NCBI GenBank assembly: GCA_964019055.1
Contig: OZ025217.1
Coordinates: 11,853,755 to 11,917,754, forward strand
Origin: Anthopleura xanthogrammica
Taxonomy: Eukaryota > Cnidaria > Anthozoa > Actiniaria > Actiniidae
Reading direction: 5' to 3'
Length of the DNA: 64,000 nt
In this document: positions 10,089-20,900 of the stretch, piece by piece
How the letters are laid out: each line of letters begins with the position of its first letter
Numbering within the stretch: position 1 is the first letter of the stretch
The notes under the pieces: model-generated
What the model was told of the DNA's origin: nothing
The model's input: the letters and a program-made list of their open reading frames with translations, nothing else
Database searches by the model: none
Translations under genes and position numbers: made by a program

Positions 10089-13000
10089 ATGAAATTATCA
10101 GTTTCATTCGTCTTTCTTTGGATTCATCTCAATCTGAAAGCCTCAGGTAAGGACTAAAGTATGTTATGCAGTTTTTTTTTGGCCTTTAAAGAAGCTGTAA
10201 TTTTTTTCGTTTTTCCCGTCAGTCAATTTTTTCTTAGCTCTTTGCTGTTTGGAAATAAGTTCTTGTTGCTTGCACGCAATAAGCAAATTCTGAGTAGAAT
10301 GTCGCTGTAAATTATACTTTCTTCGTTAATAATTTTCAAGTCGACTAATTTGCTGATGATGCGGTCGGTTTTTGTGTTTTAATTATTTCTTTTTCTTCCT
10401 ACTTTCAGCTCTTTCTTTTTCGATTGCTTGAAAATTACTTCAAACTTACTCCTTATTGATAGCTAAATAACGCAGCTTTTTTACTTTTCTTTTGGCGTTT
10501 CATAATTCATGAACCTCTCTCTCTTTCAAGTTTATTTTGACTGTAAAATTTACCAAGATAACTTATGTTTTGATTGAATTACAACTCGAGCATGAACAAT
10601 GCTCTCTTTTTGTTAGAAAAGACTGCGAAAACAAATTATCTTCGTAATTACTCCCAGACAATAAGCAAGTCTTCGTATTAGTGTTAATGAATATCAAATA
10701 TCTCTTGATTTATATATGTAAAAAAAAAATTTAATTCAATAAAATAAAAAAAAATAGAAAAATAAATAAAAAATAGATAAATTAAAATTAAAAAAATTAA
10801 TTAATTAAAAACCCTCAACATTTGGAGTCTCAAAAGTGTTCTCCTACCACGTAAACGTAGCTCAGTTTTTCATCCTTCAAATTAATAACTAAACAAAGAA
10901 TAGAATAGTAATATCTTTCTTACGACATATGAAAAAATAAGTAACACAATATGGAAAGATGGATTCATCCATCCTAATCTTATAGCAAACGTTGTGTAAT
11001 GTTAGATATATTTGTAACATTACGTCATTAATTGTTTGGGAACAACGGATACTAATAAAATAATTAAGAGACCGAGAGAGAGACAGAGACAGAACAATCT
11101 ATAGAACAAAACAAAATTTATACATTTTCCTGAACCGTGCACCTGTTTCACTGAATAATTAATTGACCTAAACTGAAAATTTAACATTACTTATAAGTTT
11201 TCCGATAATATCTTTGTATTTTAAAGGAATTTGGCTGAGGATTATTAAATGTTTCATTCATGTAGTATTTCAAAAGCCGACATTCATTTGCCGGGTGGTC
11301 TTTTTGTATAAACCTTGGAATGTCGCTGAAAATAACAAGATGTTTTTAGCAATTTAGCAGCCGTTGCCATGGTTACACTAATCAACCATAAACAAGCTGT
11401 ACACAACCAAACACAACTCAAGCTGTTGAAAATTGAAATTGTTATTTTATGTTGTTAAAAAGATATGATTTTTCTATTTTCGTATTCACGTACATTGGAC
11501 AGTAGATTTGTCTGCTCCAAATACCCAACACTTAAAAAATCGTGGAGTAGTAATTCTCTCACCTCTTAATTTGTTAGTAAAACAGGGTTCTTAACAAGGT
11601 AAAGGTTAAGCGTCCTTATTTTACATCGGTAGCTCGTAATAGTCCGTGACTAATAAACATGAGGCCGACGGTGCGTTCATTTTACCGCCCTCCCTCTCTC
11701 TCTCTCTCTCCATCAGTGCTCCGTTTTACAGGTATTTTAAAGCTAATTAAAGCTACACATAAAGGAAAGAAGTCAAAACAAGGATGCCCAGGTTCTAGGG
11801 ACATCAGTATATCATATTCTGAAGTCAATCCTTTTGTTTAGTAGGGTTGCTACGAAGTGGCTCAGATTTTAAAGCCCTTATTCAGCTACCTTTTAAGATT
11901 GCTCAGGGAACTGTGAAAGGGACTATTTGTCATTTGAACTCTCTTGAGAATGCTTGCAAACCATGAATTTTGTTCCTCTTATTTTAGATGCTGCTACGAA
12001 GCCTTTCAACAATTCAGAAAGCGATCTGCTCCAATACCTCCTCGCAAACTACACACGAGACACCCGTCCAGTTCAAAATCACTCAGATCCTGTTGTTGTA
12101 CGCTTTGGAATCATGCTTAAGCAAATCATCGATCTGGTGAGTTGCGGTCTTGTAAATTATGTCTAGTCCCGGAGGGGGGGGGGGGGGGCGGGGGGTACTC
12201 CCTATAATTGACTATACGGGGATGCTCCGCCCGAAAGGGGTACGTTTTTCAGGCCGCAGGTATAGAAAAGGGGTGGGAATTTGTGAATTTTGGTATAAAA
12301 AGGGGTAGCTTTTCTTCAAAAGTATATGAAAGGGGTACCTTTTCAAGCAAAAAAGTGTATAAAAGGGGTACTTTTTTGCTGAAATTTGGTATATCAAAGG
12401 GTAAGGGGTCGAGAGTCCGGGCGGAGCATCCCCGTATGAAACGACCCGAAGTACCCCCCCCCCCCCCGGGTGTCTAGTATAGTAGGGAATCGAACGTATG
12501 GAAAGCTTAAGTACTGAAGGTTACCGTGAAATATTAAAGGAACTAAAGCTACTGACACAAATGCACGGTGCAACATTACAGGCAATCGATGTTGCGAGCC
12601 ATGTTACACGACGCGATTTGTTGCACATAATGTTCCTGCAATTGAAAACGACCCTAAGTCAGTAACATTGCCTGCAATATTGCGCGCAATGTTGCACCGT
12701 GTGTCCTCGCCTTTATCATAATGAGCCATCAACAAAATCAATAAAATCGATAAAATGTCTCTCACATTTTCAACGCTACGTAAAAAAAAATACATTAAAA
12801 TGGAAGTGTATCTTTCAGCACTATGCTTAGGTTCAAATTGAAAATGTCGTTATTTGAACTGATTTCAAGGGTTTAGAAGTAAAAAAATATTAGTAGAATT
12901 TTGACAGAATTCCCCCTCCCCTCCCCTCCCCTCCCCTCCCCTCCCCTCCCCTCCCCTCCCCTCCCCTCCCCTCCCCTCCCCTCCCCTCCCGTTTAATTGG

Positions 13001-14994
13001 ATAATAATTTTCTTTTCTTTCAGGATGTAATGAACCAAATATTGACGGTGAACCTTTGGTTGCGAATGGTGAGTCTTTATTTTGATTGTCTGTTTGTTTG
13101 TTTGCCTGTCTGTCTGTCTGTCTTTTGTATGTCTGTTTGCTTGTCTGTCTGTCTGTCTGTCTTTTGTATATCTGTTTGCTTGTCTGTCTGTCTGTCTTTT
13201 GTCTGTCTTTCTTTTGTTTTCGATTGTTTGTTTGATTGTTTGCTTCTCTTTCGTGTTTAGTTGATTAGTTGATTTACTCGCTCGCTCTCTCGTTCGGGCG
13301 TTGCTTCGTTTTTACCATGGTTTTGAATATAAATATTTATAAATGTTTTTAGTTCTGGAAAAACGAGCTGATGTTGTGGGATCCTGAGCAGTTTAATGGA
13401 ATAAAAGTCATCAATGTCAAGCCAAACAAACTGTGGGTGCCAGACATAACATTGTTTAATAGGTAAGCTTAGGTTCAAAAAGAGACTGGATACCTAAAAA
13501 GTAGTAAGAACAGCAACAGCAACGACAAAAAACAATAGCAGCAGACAAGAGTGTATGAACTAAGAGAGTACATCACCCATACATAGGTCTATCCCCATGA
13601 AAATTGTTTGAAAATATATTTTTAGCTCCGCGCGCAGCCTGAACTGAATCAGGAATCGCATTATAAATATATTTCAGGCTGCGCGCGGAGCTAAAAATTT
13701 TCAAATAATTATCATAGGGCACGGTGATGTGCTTTCTTACTTCATACTCTCTCGCAGTAGAACAGCAACAACAGCAGCAAAACAACAACAAAAAGTATAG
13801 CATTTCGTAATAACAAAAAGTATATTATTTCGTAATAACAATCTGCTCTTACAGAACTACGTGTGTCTTTCTTTCTGTAGAGCTTCAAAGACTCCTTCCG
13901 TGGGTGATCTATACGAGAAGATTACATCTAACGCAATAGTCCACTACAACGGCCAAGTTGAGTGGTATTCTCCAGCTATAATCAGCACAGAATGTAAAGT
14001 AGATGTTCGCTACTTTCCATTTGATACTCAAGTGTGTGAGATTGAGTTTGGTTCGTGGACTTACGACGGCTTTCGAGTTGATCTGCAGCTTTCCTTAGAC
14101 TATATTGATACCGCTCAATATTCAGTTAGTAAAGAATGGCACTTGCATAAAAGTTCAGCCAAAAGAAAGAATGTGGTTTATACCTGCTGTCCTGAACCGT
14201 ACCCATCAGCACTTTTCCATTTGGTCCTCAAAAGAAGAGCGACTTTCTACATATTCAACTTGATTATCCCTTGTGGGCTCATTACCTTGCTGTCTCTATT
14301 TTCTTTCATCTTACCGCCGAACTCAGGCGAGCGAATATCTTTTGTCATGACTATCCTTCTCTCTCTAAGTGTGTATATGCTAATGGTAACGGAAAAGATG
14401 CCTCATTCAGCAGATACTCCGTTAGCTTCAAAGTTCTTTTTGTCAATGATGGTGCAGATAGCCATATCCCTTGTGGTAACATGCTTCATTATAAGGTTTC
14501 ACAACAACAGCACTCCAATACCTCCGTTATTTGCCAAGGTCATAAATCATTGGCTTCCGAGTTTGCTTTTAATGAAAAGAAAAAATGAGTCTAAAAAGAC
14601 CACAGAGGAGAACGACGACATCAAAGATGAACAAAACTTATTTTTCAAGAACGGAGGTTTCCTGAAAGATGACGATGATCTTGTTATTACCCGAGTGCAT
14701 GATAAGAGACAGACAGAAAAGATCAAAAACCAGGAAAATGACGAAAAGAAAAGGATCATCACTAACGACACTAAACCAGATGATATTGCAGAGCTCATCA
14801 AAGAGGTGAAAGTCATAGCAGACAAGTTTCGACAAAACGCCAATGAAGAGAGTACAAGACAAGAATGGGCATTTGCCACAGAGGTACTCGATCGATTTTT
14901 CCTTTGTTCCCTTCTTTTTAGTATTTTAATTGCAAGTATTGTAGTATTTTCTGCCATACGGGAGGCTGAGATAGTAGACAGCTCAGTCATGTAA
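10089..14994 (+). CDS. Nicotinic acetylcholine receptor alpha-like subunit 2
   Basis: Exons: 10089-10146, 11988-12136, 13024-13068, 13353-13462, 13881-14994, giving 491 aa from the ATG at 10089. An in-frame ATG at 10074 would add five residues (MWILK); both give a signal peptide. Visible features are loop D (WLRM), loop A (WVPD), a 13-residue Cys-loop beginning CKVDVRYFPF, GSW of loop B, and loop C as YTCCPEPY, the canonical alpha pattern. TM1-TM3 follow with GE before TM2 and Leu at 9'. A charged cytoplasmic loop and TM4 end the protein. Exon sizes 149, 45 and 110 match the neighbours. Inferred role: subunit of an acetylcholine-type cation channel. Intron 2 carries an hAT-like MITE and two further repeats, and intron 4 a GC-rich hairpin element. 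Confidence 0.9.
11878..11955. repeat. Relic of a dispersed element
   Basis: The segment containing CAGGGAACTGTGAAAGGG and the following CATTTGAACT stretch resembles the right arm of the inverted-repeat element at about 21768-21966 (GCAAGGAACTGTGAAAGGGG). It is a partial copy ending just before exon 2 of the second receptor gene. Confidence 0.45.
12168..12470. mobile_element. hAT-like MITE with G-rich ends (copy 1)
   Basis: The element begins CCCGGAGGGGGGG and ends CCCCCCCGGG. Just inside each end the inverted segments GGGGATGCTCCGCCC and GGGCGGAGCATCCCC pair. It is flanked by the direct 8-bp duplication TGTCTAGT (12160-12167 and 12471-12478). An internal GAAAAGGGGTA-like motif is repeated. 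Known: 8-bp target duplications are typical of hAT elements. A larger relative lies at 32800-33208 and a truncated one at 24996-25119. The short open frames inside it are not genes. Confidence 0.8.
12559..12705. mobile_element. Short inverted-repeat element
   Basis: The ends are inverted copies (CACGGTGCAACATT on the left, AATGTTGCACCGTG on the right), with imperfect internal pairing through GGCAAT and ATTGCC motifs. It lies in intron 2 of the second receptor gene. No target duplication was identified. It is likely a MITE. Confidence 0.55.
12908..12990. repeat. CCCCT pentanucleotide microsatellite
   Basis: About 15 units of (CCCCT)n directly upstream of exon 3 of the second receptor gene. 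It is strongly strand-asymmetric, with G-runs on the minus strand that could form G-quadruplexes. Confidence 0.95.
13085..13240. repeat. TGTC/TGTT microsatellite
   Basis: Imperfect (CTGT)n array in intron 3 of the second receptor gene. The Cys/Leu/Ser/Val-rich frames over it are artefacts. Confidence 0.9.
13604..13710. mobile_element. GC-rich foldback element in intron 4
   Basis: Arms 13619-13642 and 13674-13697 are exact inverted copies built on AGCTCCGCGCGCAGCCTGA. Weaker pairing continues outward through TTTGAAAAT and ATTTTCAAA. The loop is about 31 bp. It is a small MITE or hairpin in the last intron of the second receptor gene. Confidence 0.7.
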
Positions 14995-15869
14995 TTTTGG
15001 ACTTAATATTGATTGTCAAGTTGAACCATGTTTGCCTTTTTGATGCCATACGCAATCGAAAATGTTATAAAATTTCTATCGAGTTCAATCATGAATTCAA
15101 GAAAACTCTATGACATTATCTTTAAACAGGGCTAGTTTTGAGCTGATTCATTTCGCGTTGAAGCTTTGAGATATATGCACAGTGGAACATTTTGTGCAGC
15201 ATTGCTTGTACTGTACAAATATCAGCAAAAAACATATGTAGACGTTGAAATTGTTTGCACGCATGCGCAATGCTGCACATGTATTCGCACCTTGACGAAA
15301 ATGGCAAACAGGTTCAGTTACAGCAAACAGCATGTGTACATTTTTATCTAAAAAAACCCTTGAAATCATCGGCAAAAAGACTTAAATTTCAAATGTGAAG
15401 CTGTTGATCCACTCGTTTGCATCTACCCACCATTCCTAGCAGGCTAAATCTATTACTAACGTTTTGATTGACACACTTCAAGTAAGCGATGGTTACATAG
15501 CTAAATAATTTAATATTCCTAAAACACCTTAAATTTAAAAAAGTCAAAATAAGAGTACAAACACAAAAAGTGTGCAGCCTAGCTAAATAAAACTAAATAG
15601 TGCTAAATCATATGTACTAACTTTTTTGTTTTCTAATTGTTGATTTAGGACAATAACATGACTTTTGTCGTGCATATTATTTATTTGTGGCCCGAGTACC
15701 ATCAGTTTTTCATGTCATTATCATTATCATTAATATACAAGACCAAATTTTATTAAGTCTTCAATATCAAAAGTTAGAATTTTAATAATACATTTTCATC
15801 CAAAAATAAAGTTGTCATACTTACAAAACAAGAAAACATCAAAAGCACGCGCTTTGAAATGGTTTCCTT

Positions 15870-16322
15870 TAAGCTAGGGTAATACGAGCAACAAAATCAC
15901 TCAACTCGTCTTGCAACATTGCTGCGAAACGGGTTGAAAAGCAATGCTGCGCGTTTTTCCTCCCGAGTACGAACTTGTCTCGCAACAAAATAGTTTGCTG
16001 CAAGTTGTGTGAATCCTGTCTTCTGATTGGTACAAGCGCCGGGGAAGACATTCAGCGGCTCCTTTCGCGAGCTAGAAATCAACTTACTGCGACACAAGTT
16101 TGCTTTGGAGTGGTAATACGCGCAAAATCAGGAAATTTTGTTGCAAAAAGTAGAATGGCCTTCTACTCTCTGCAACAGACTTTTCCAACTTGCAGCAAAC
16201 TATTTTGATGCGAGAGAAGTTCGTAATCGGGAGGAAAAACGCGCAGCATTGCTTTTCAACCCGTTTCGCAGCAATGTTGCAAGACGAGTTGAGTGATTTT
16301 GTTGCTCGTATTACCCTAGCTT
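15870..16322. mobile_element. Large foldback element with ~137-bp terminal inverted repeats
   Basis: Left arm 15870-16007 and right arm 16186-16322 are nearly identical inverted copies, starting TAAGCTAGGGTAATACGAGC. They enclose about 178 bp. It resembles a foldback-type or MITE DNA transposon. No transposase is encoded, and the overlapping open frames on both strands are a consequence of the symmetry. Confidence 0.8.
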
Positions 16323-16660
16323 AAGATCTGATTAGCTGACAGCAGTTGCAAGATATTCTCTCAACCAATCAGATCGAACCAGGGTGGTAAATGCATTGCA
16401 GCCTGGCTTAGCGTTTGGCCCACTAGACTGAACGTTTTAGTGAGGGCAGCAGTAATATTTGGCCTTGTATTTTGATGATAATTACCGTTATTAAATGCTA
16501 ATTAATACTCTTTGTTTCATGGGGTTAGTGCTAGCACTCAGTAATAAAGTCATAATGATTTTACTGAAGAATGAAAACTTTTCTCTTAAAACACTTAACA
16601 CGGCAAAAAAAAAAAAGATGACATTTGTATATAGAAATGTAATATATTTCCCGACGAGTC

Positions 16661-16720
16661 GCAGGGGATAATGGCCCAGCGGTTTCCTGCGCTGAGATGA
16701 CTAATGATTTCAATCCCAGA
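16661..16720 (+). other. Possible tRNA-like / SINE fragment
   Basis: ATGGCCCAGCGGTT resembles a pol III A box, and GATTTCAATCCC about 30 bp downstream resembles a B box. The flanks do not close into a convincing acceptor stem. This could be a decayed tRNA or tRNA-derived SINE head, or chance. Confidence 0.25.
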
Positions 16721-17086
16721 TTAAAATAGAATTTTCAAAGTTAATTATGGCATGGGAGAAAAATCAGTAAATCATGTAGTTTTGCTAGGTATCTCAGTGA
16801 TTTTTGCTGCAGACAGAAAAGCACGTTAATCAAATCTATGATTGATTTCAGTGAATATCTTCAAGTTTAAGGTATTGAGGACACAACTCAATTTGGTGTA
16901 GGTTTAAGCTAAAACTTATTCATAGATATGAATTAAATATTGATAATACTAAGTAACAAGCTAATTAAAAAAGTAAAATTATTCTAAAATAAAAAAGGAC
17001 AAAAAATGATAATTATTTGTCGCTTTGTTTTGGGAAGAGAAACATATGTATCTCTCCAAGTTGATTAAAGTGTGCGAACAAAGTCA

Positions 17087-17233
17087 CTAGAGTGCAAACA
17101 ATATATCCGTGAAATACAAATTACTAAATAGTACAAAATAGTGCTAATTAAACAATAGAAAACAATAGAATTTGCTCGAAATAGTACTATTTAGTATAAC
17201 TAATGTTTCACGGATATACTGTTTGTACTCTAG
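17087..17233. mobile_element. Small inverted-repeat element, family member 1
   Basis: Ends CTAGAGTGCAAACA and TGTTTGTACTCTAG are inverted copies, continuing through ATATCCGTGAAATAC and GTTTCACGGATAT. The core contains AGTACAAAATAGTGCTAATT. A sister element with the same core and organisation lies at 19074-19208. Confidence 0.65.
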
Positions 17234-17416
17234 TACTGAAACCTCAGTCCTACCACTTAGATCAGAATTCAGGATATAAAAGCTTATCACACACGAGTAA
17301 TAACATAAATAGCATGGAATGTTATAAACCTGTGTAACAACTTGCTTGCAAATAATTGATATAAATATGAAATAAAATAAAAATGAAATTCTTCAAACTA
17401 CGTTGATGATGATGCG

Positions 17417-17511
17417 AAATTCTCTTCTCTTCTCTTCTCTTCTCTTCTCTTCTCTTCTCTTCTCTTCTCTTCTCTTCTCTTCTCTTCTCTTCTCTTCTCT
17501 TCTCTTCTCTT
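17417..17511. repeat. TTCTC pentanucleotide microsatellite
   Basis: About 19 near-perfect units of (TTCTC)n upstream of the third receptor gene. The Lys/Arg/Glu-rich minus-strand frames are artefacts. Confidence 0.95.
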
Positions 17512-17905
17512 AGAAAACCAATTAACATTTAAGTACAAGCACGACAGGAGTTCGCTGGTAAATAACGAGCTCTCACTGTTAACAACATTTATCATGATAA
17601 CTCCCATGCATGCATTGTGGAACTTCAAATTTCCCAATTCTTGACGTTACTTGCACACAAAAAACCTCCATCAATCTCTGATTATCATTTTGTTCTGCAA
17701 ACAACGACAGAGTTTTCATCTTCAGGTCAAGAGTTTTATCAGCAGGCTAGACATCCCAGGAGGTGCTTTTTCTAATTAATTGCCATGTGACAAACCCTGG
17801 TGTTTTAAAAAGCAATTAAAATAAAATATTATGTTCCATACTTTGGCACGCTTGAGTTGTTTTTCAGTTTTGAGGAAGTTGGCAACCATAAACAGAGATC
17901 GAATC

Positions 17906-20900
17906 ATGAAGACATTCTTGGCTTCTTTCCTTGGTATTCTGCTAACATCAATATCGACTGGCACAGGTACACAAATACAATTTAATCTTTTTTTTCTTCC
18001 CTATCATTTAGTGATAAAGCTACTTTATTACTTATATTGACGACATTTATTGCTTCACTAAGAACCTGCTCAAAAACGCAACACCTTTTATTACCGAAAA
18101 ATATTTTAAGAACACTTCTTTTCAAAAAAATCTTTCCAGTGCATCAAAGGAGATGTATTTCTTTAAAAGTATTAAAAGAACATCAATGCTTTGTTTCCTT
18201 AAAGTTTTTCATGTTTTTCACTGAATATAATAAACATTTTATTTCATTTTTTTTTAAAGATGACAAATAAATTTAGTGAGTGTAAATATAGACAGAAAGA
18301 ATTGGGAATACACAATACTACTTTCCCAACATCATGTAACAAGTTTTACTATTATTCTCTGGAAAAAAATTAACTGGCAGTTTCGATTCCATGCTAATGT
18401 TTGTTGTGTTTCTTTGTTTGGTAATTGTGTAGTTTTCGGCAAATAAAGATAGGTCTACCAAAAAACAATTTCCACTATTTCTAATGAAAAAAAAACCATA
18501 TTTCTGGAATGTTTGAAAATTAGAAAAATTAGACTAGAAAAATGTTAAGCTATGAAAATAAATTCAAAAATCGATATATTGTATAAATTTATGAATTTGG
18601 TTTTGTGCGTATTAATTATTCTCGGTCAACTCAGTATATATCGGATATAATAATCACGTTCCAAGTTCAAGTTCAATAATTTTGATACGCTAATTGTAAA
18701 AATGATAACAAACAAACCTGACTCATAATGAAACTACCCGCAAACCGATGCATTTATCGCGATTCTCCTATAAGTTTGATCGAGAGAGAGCCGCCAATAT
18801 ACACCCGTATTGTCGGCTCAGAATTACCACGATATAGAAAAATCGCGATACAAAACTTATCGTGATTTTGAGCCGCCAATATAAACCCGTATTGGCAGCT
18901 CAAAATCGCAATAAGTTATAAATATTAGGTGTTTTTATTGCTTGGTAAAGGTATTAGACGTTGTAGTTTGTTTCTTCAAGCAAATTTTTCTTAGTAAAAA
19001 ATTCCGAACTCCTGGGATCCGATAATGCAGTTGGAAATTCAGGATTTTCAACTCAGAATAATATAGAGTGCATTCAGTAAAAGCATGAAACATTAGTACC
19101 ACTATTTTGTACTATTTTATGCTAATTCTTTTGTTTTCTTTTGTTCAACTAGCACTATTTTGCACAATTTGGTAATTAGTGTTTCACGCTTTTACTGAAT
19201 GCACTCTAAGATCTTGGGCAGTTATTAGTAAATATATATTTTTTAAACCATTAATATTATTTTGCAAAAAAATTTCCTCTCTTAATTGTTTACAATAAAT
19301 TTTGATATTCATTAGAAATTTTAACTGACTTTCACCAGCAAGAGCGAAGGGCGGCAGCTTTAAGTCTGTTTAAAAACAATTCAGCTACTAATTTGAAGTC
19401 GTTTCAAATCAACTATTCTTAACTCCTTTAGTTCTAAATTACCATCCAAATAAATTCTTAAAAATATTGAAGTGAATAATCTATAGCTTTTTTTCTTAAG
19501 TTTAATATTTCAATTCTTCACACAACACTCACGTTGCCACGGTAATTTAACTTCCTTGAATATGTTGCTAGGCGACAGCTATCATCATAGTAACTTACCA
19601 ATCCACAGGATACCTAAATATTCTATATTTTACGATAAACTAGACGTTTCAATGTTATTAAATTTCCTATAAACTTATTGTTTTCTGTTTGTCTGGTTTT
19701 GGCTTGAATTAACGCTATTCCTTGCATCTAGCTACAATACTCAGTGATATATCCTTCTAGAACATTCTCCACACTTCAAAAAGTGATGGATTGTACTGGC
19801 CTTGCTTGACTTCAATAATCTTATCTCATTCTGTGTCATGGATTGAGCAAGTTTCATTACGACTAATTCAGCGAAATCATATGATTTTTAGGCTGAATTT
19901 TGAGACGAAAGCGCCAAAACAAAAATTGATAGATATCACTTGCAGAATATCACTTGATTTTGAATGACTTTTTTAAAATTATTTTAAGATCTCCGTCTTT
20001 GAATTTTATAATTAATGGACCTGCCTTGTACTACACAAATTCAACAGTAAAATTTTTTGCAAAGTCTTAAGATGCGGACACACAATACGATAATTCATGT
20101 GAGGTCACACGCGACGTCGCGAAAACTAGATCGCACCTCGTGACCACCCTTGCGACGTTACTCGCACACGGTGAGATACGTCGTGCGTAACGTCGCAAAA
20201 CTAGAACTCGTTTCTACTTTTGTGACGTTGGCGGCGACGTCACATGCAACGTCGATCGGAAGTGTCACACGGTGTGATCGTTAATTTTTTGCAACGTCGC
20301 ATAAAAAAGCCGCCATGCATATATGTTGATTGACTTGAACAACAATGTGGCCTTGGTTCCTTTTATTATAATTAGCCAACATGGCGGACAGGTGAGAGTT
20401 AAGGCACTAGGCCATGTCTTTTGCCATTAATTTTCACGCCATCTACACAGTTTGACGATAATTACCAAAGTAATATATATGTATATTTCTAGATGCTGTT
20501 AAGGTGTCCTCCAACAATTCAGAGGGTAGATTAATGGACTATATCTTTGCCAACTACAGTCCGAATGTCCGTCCAGTGGTTCACGACCAGAATCCCGTGG
20601 TGGTACGGTTTGGCGTAATGCTCAACCAGATCATCGATTTGGTAAGATGTAAAATGCCAAAACTAGGCTAAACCAACATGTTTTACTTATTCTAGCTAGT
20701 ACATCTCTTTTTATGTAAATACAGAATTATACTATTTTTTTCTCTTTGCATAGTGAATTGCAGCTCGAGTCATCGCGGTAAATTACAACGAGATTCTTTT
20801 AGAAGCCAAAACCAGGCTAAACCAACATGTTTTACCTATTGTAGCCAATACATCTCTTTCTGTAAATACAGAATACTTTATTATTTTTTTTCTTTGCATG

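Larger units (their letters stand above)
14995..17905. other. Spacer between nAChR-like genes 2 and 3
   Basis: No gene was recognised. It holds a large foldback element (15870-16322), a weak tRNA-like or SINE-like segment (about 16661-16720), a small inverted-repeat element (17087-17233) and a pentanucleotide microsatellite (17417-17511). Short open frames fall within these repeats or AT-rich spacer. Confidence 0.5.

Noticed and set aside
12208..12477. 89-codon frame with Gly/Arg/Ser repeats
   Set aside because: It lies wholly within the hAT-like MITE and derives from its internal repeats.
14547..14990. 147-codon minus-strand frame
   Set aside because: Antisense shadow of the large coding exon of the second receptor gene.
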